Position numbers and translations under genes: made by a program. Source: Planktothricoides raciborskii GIHE-MW2 (lineage in GTDB: Bacteria > Cyanobacteriota > Cyanobacteriia > Cyanobacteriales > Laspinemataceae). From it: a DNA stretch of 64,000 nt. The notes beneath the pieces are model-generated. The model had not been told where the DNA came from, searched no databases, and worked only from the letters and a program-made list of their open reading frames with translations. This document shows positions 63,153 through 64,000 of this stretch, piece after piece. Position 1 is the first letter of the stretch; the number at the start of each line of letters is the position of its first letter. The DNA lies in NCBI RefSeq assembly GCF_040564635.1, contig NZ_CP159837.1, forward strand, positions 1,553,001-1,617,000, written 5' to 3'.

Positions 63153-63403
63153 AATCAGACGCCTCGCAGTTCTTTAATCATGGCGATGACTGATATATTC
63201 TAGACTTTTGGCAAAATATCGGGAGGTTTGGGTGTGGGGGAAAACAATTAACAATTGATAATTGACAATTGACAATTAAATAGATCAATTATCAATTATC
63301 AATTATCAATTATCAATTACACCCCAACCAACCAACCAACAACAACCAACAAACAACAAACAACCAACAACCAACAACCAACAACCAACAACCAACAAAA
63401 AAT
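63153..63403. repeat. Divergent upstream region with AATTATC and ACCAACA repeats
   Basis: About 63246-63316 is a run of ATTGACAATTGACAATT then AATTATCAATTATCAATT, together able to fold as a hairpin. About 63328-63400 repeats ACCAACAACCAACA up to the start codon of the next gene. Promoters for both flanking genes must lie within or near it. Confidence 0.8.
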
Positions 63404-64000
63404 ATGCAAAAAAACCTGAAACAAATCATCAATGAAATGCCCAAAGCAGAACTACATCTGCACCTAGAAGCAACCCCCCACTGGTCAAGTATTCGCCAAG
63501 CATTTGCTCGACATTACGGAGAAACCTTGCCAGAAATTTCTCCTTTGTATCATCCTGAATTTAGATTTAATAATTTTCAAGAATTCCTCAATGGCTTTAC
63601 CAGTTATATTCACCCGTGGTTACGCACCCCCAATGGCTATGCAGAATTAATCGATGCGGCGATTGACTCTTTAATTCAACAAAATATTCGCTATGTGGAA
63701 CTAAATTTTAGTATCTTAAGTATTCAGCGAGTTAATCATAACCTTGAAGAGGTTTTATTTTTATTAGAAAATGCAATAAATCGAGCTAATCAACAAGGTT
63801 TTATGATTAAATTAATTGCGGGTATTAGTCGGAATAAACCACCAGAAATAGCCAGTAAAATTGTCAAGCAATTACTTAATTATTCTATAATTTCAGGGTT
63901 CGATCTTCATGGGTTTGAAACCCCAGAAACTCGCGCTGATTTATTCCGAGAGGCTTTTGAACTAGCCCAAGCAGCAGGCAAAAAAATCAAAGCCCATGCG
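63404..64000 (+). CDS. add: Adenosine deaminase, 5' part only
   Basis: 199 residues are visible; the gene runs off the window. Starts MQKNLKQIINEMPKAELHLH, where the H-L-H is the first zinc motif. Further: YVELNFSI, ISRNKPPEIASKIV, SGFDLHGFETPET, and the window ends in KKIKAHA, the start of the third zinc/active-site motif (HAGE). It deaminates adenosine to inosine; relatives in this group may act on other adenine derivatives. The start ATG at 63404 directly follows ACCAACA repeats, with no clear ribosome site. Confidence 0.9.
   Translation, partial: MQKNLKQIINEMPKAELHLHLEATPHWSSIRQAFARHYGETLPEISPLYHPEFRFNNFQEFLNGFTSYIHPWLRTPNGYAELIDAAIDSLIQQNIRYVELNFSILSIQRVNHNLEEVLFLLENAINRANQQGFMIKLIAGISRNKPPEIASKIVKQLLNYSIISGFDLHGFETPETRADLFREAFELAQAAGKKIKAHA

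Noticed and set aside
1-64000. tRNA, rRNA and riboswitch genes
   Set aside because: None recognised by eye on either strand; a covariance-model scan would be needed to exclude small RNAs, especially in 27376-28456.

Overview
The window is chromosomal DNA of a cyanobacterium, most likely a filamentous, Oscillatoriales-like species. Evidence: the very frequent HIP1 octamer GCGATCGC, a DUF760 gene, a DUF3747 gene, a PCP_red-domain gene, a Synechocystis-type ArsC, group 2 sigma factor, Hstk-type hybrid kinases, WD40-fused Ser/Thr kinases, and an intein in dnaB. No transposase, integrase, rRNA, tRNA or CRISPR array was recognised. The species assignment is inference.

Region by region. 1-6.7 kb is a toxin-antitoxin (TA) island: a GIY-YIG nuclease with a ribbon-helix-helix (RHH)-like partner, two ParDE-like pairs, a MazEF-like pair, a RelBE-like pair plus a decayed second copy of it, and a Uma2 protein. 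These are separated by dense arrays of two repeat types: tandem HIP1/poly-T units, and inverted-repeat elements built on AGAAACCGGGTTTCT / AGAAACCCGGTTTCT. 7.3-10 kb holds a DUF3747 protein and an arsenic cassette (arsC, acr3). 10-17.4 kb holds a WD40 Ser/Thr kinase, a CDP-alcohol phosphatidyltransferase, dnaB with a 149-residue mini-intein, rplI, gloB and a small conserved protein. 17.4-25.5 kb is an envelope/exopolysaccharide-type cluster (galE, two glycosyltransferases, an ABC exporter with a HisKA-like tail), followed by a class III nucleotide cyclase and mutT. 25.6-31.8 kb holds DUF760, a group 2 sigma factor and carB, with a 1.15 kb non-coding gap. 32.6-48.3 kb is signalling: a 2169-residue Ser/Thr-kinase/histidine-kinase fusion, a second hybrid histidine kinase, a PCP_red protein, two chemoreceptor-type proteins and a second WD40 kinase. 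48.6-52.8 kb holds a GH10 xylanase and a WD40 membrane protein.

52.8-61.7 kb is a second repeat-rich accessory region. It carries a broken DUF4160 gene with DUF2442, a DUF29 protein, and a divergent locus with a short helical-domain protein on one strand and a three-gene vWA - PP2C phosphatase - protein kinase operon on the other (TerY-P-like triad). Here both phosphatase and kinase have a membrane segment, and the kinase ends in a DUF1036-like domain. It ends with a VapBC-like pair whose toxin has an in-frame stop. The window closes with a polytopic membrane protein and the 5' part of an adenosine deaminase gene cut by the window edge.

The strongest points for a second look are the membrane-anchored vWA/PP2C/kinase triad, and the way palindromic repeats not only fill gaps but sit inside open coding frames (the MazF-like toxin, the DUF3747 leader, gloB, and a membrane protein at 61.7-63.2 kb).
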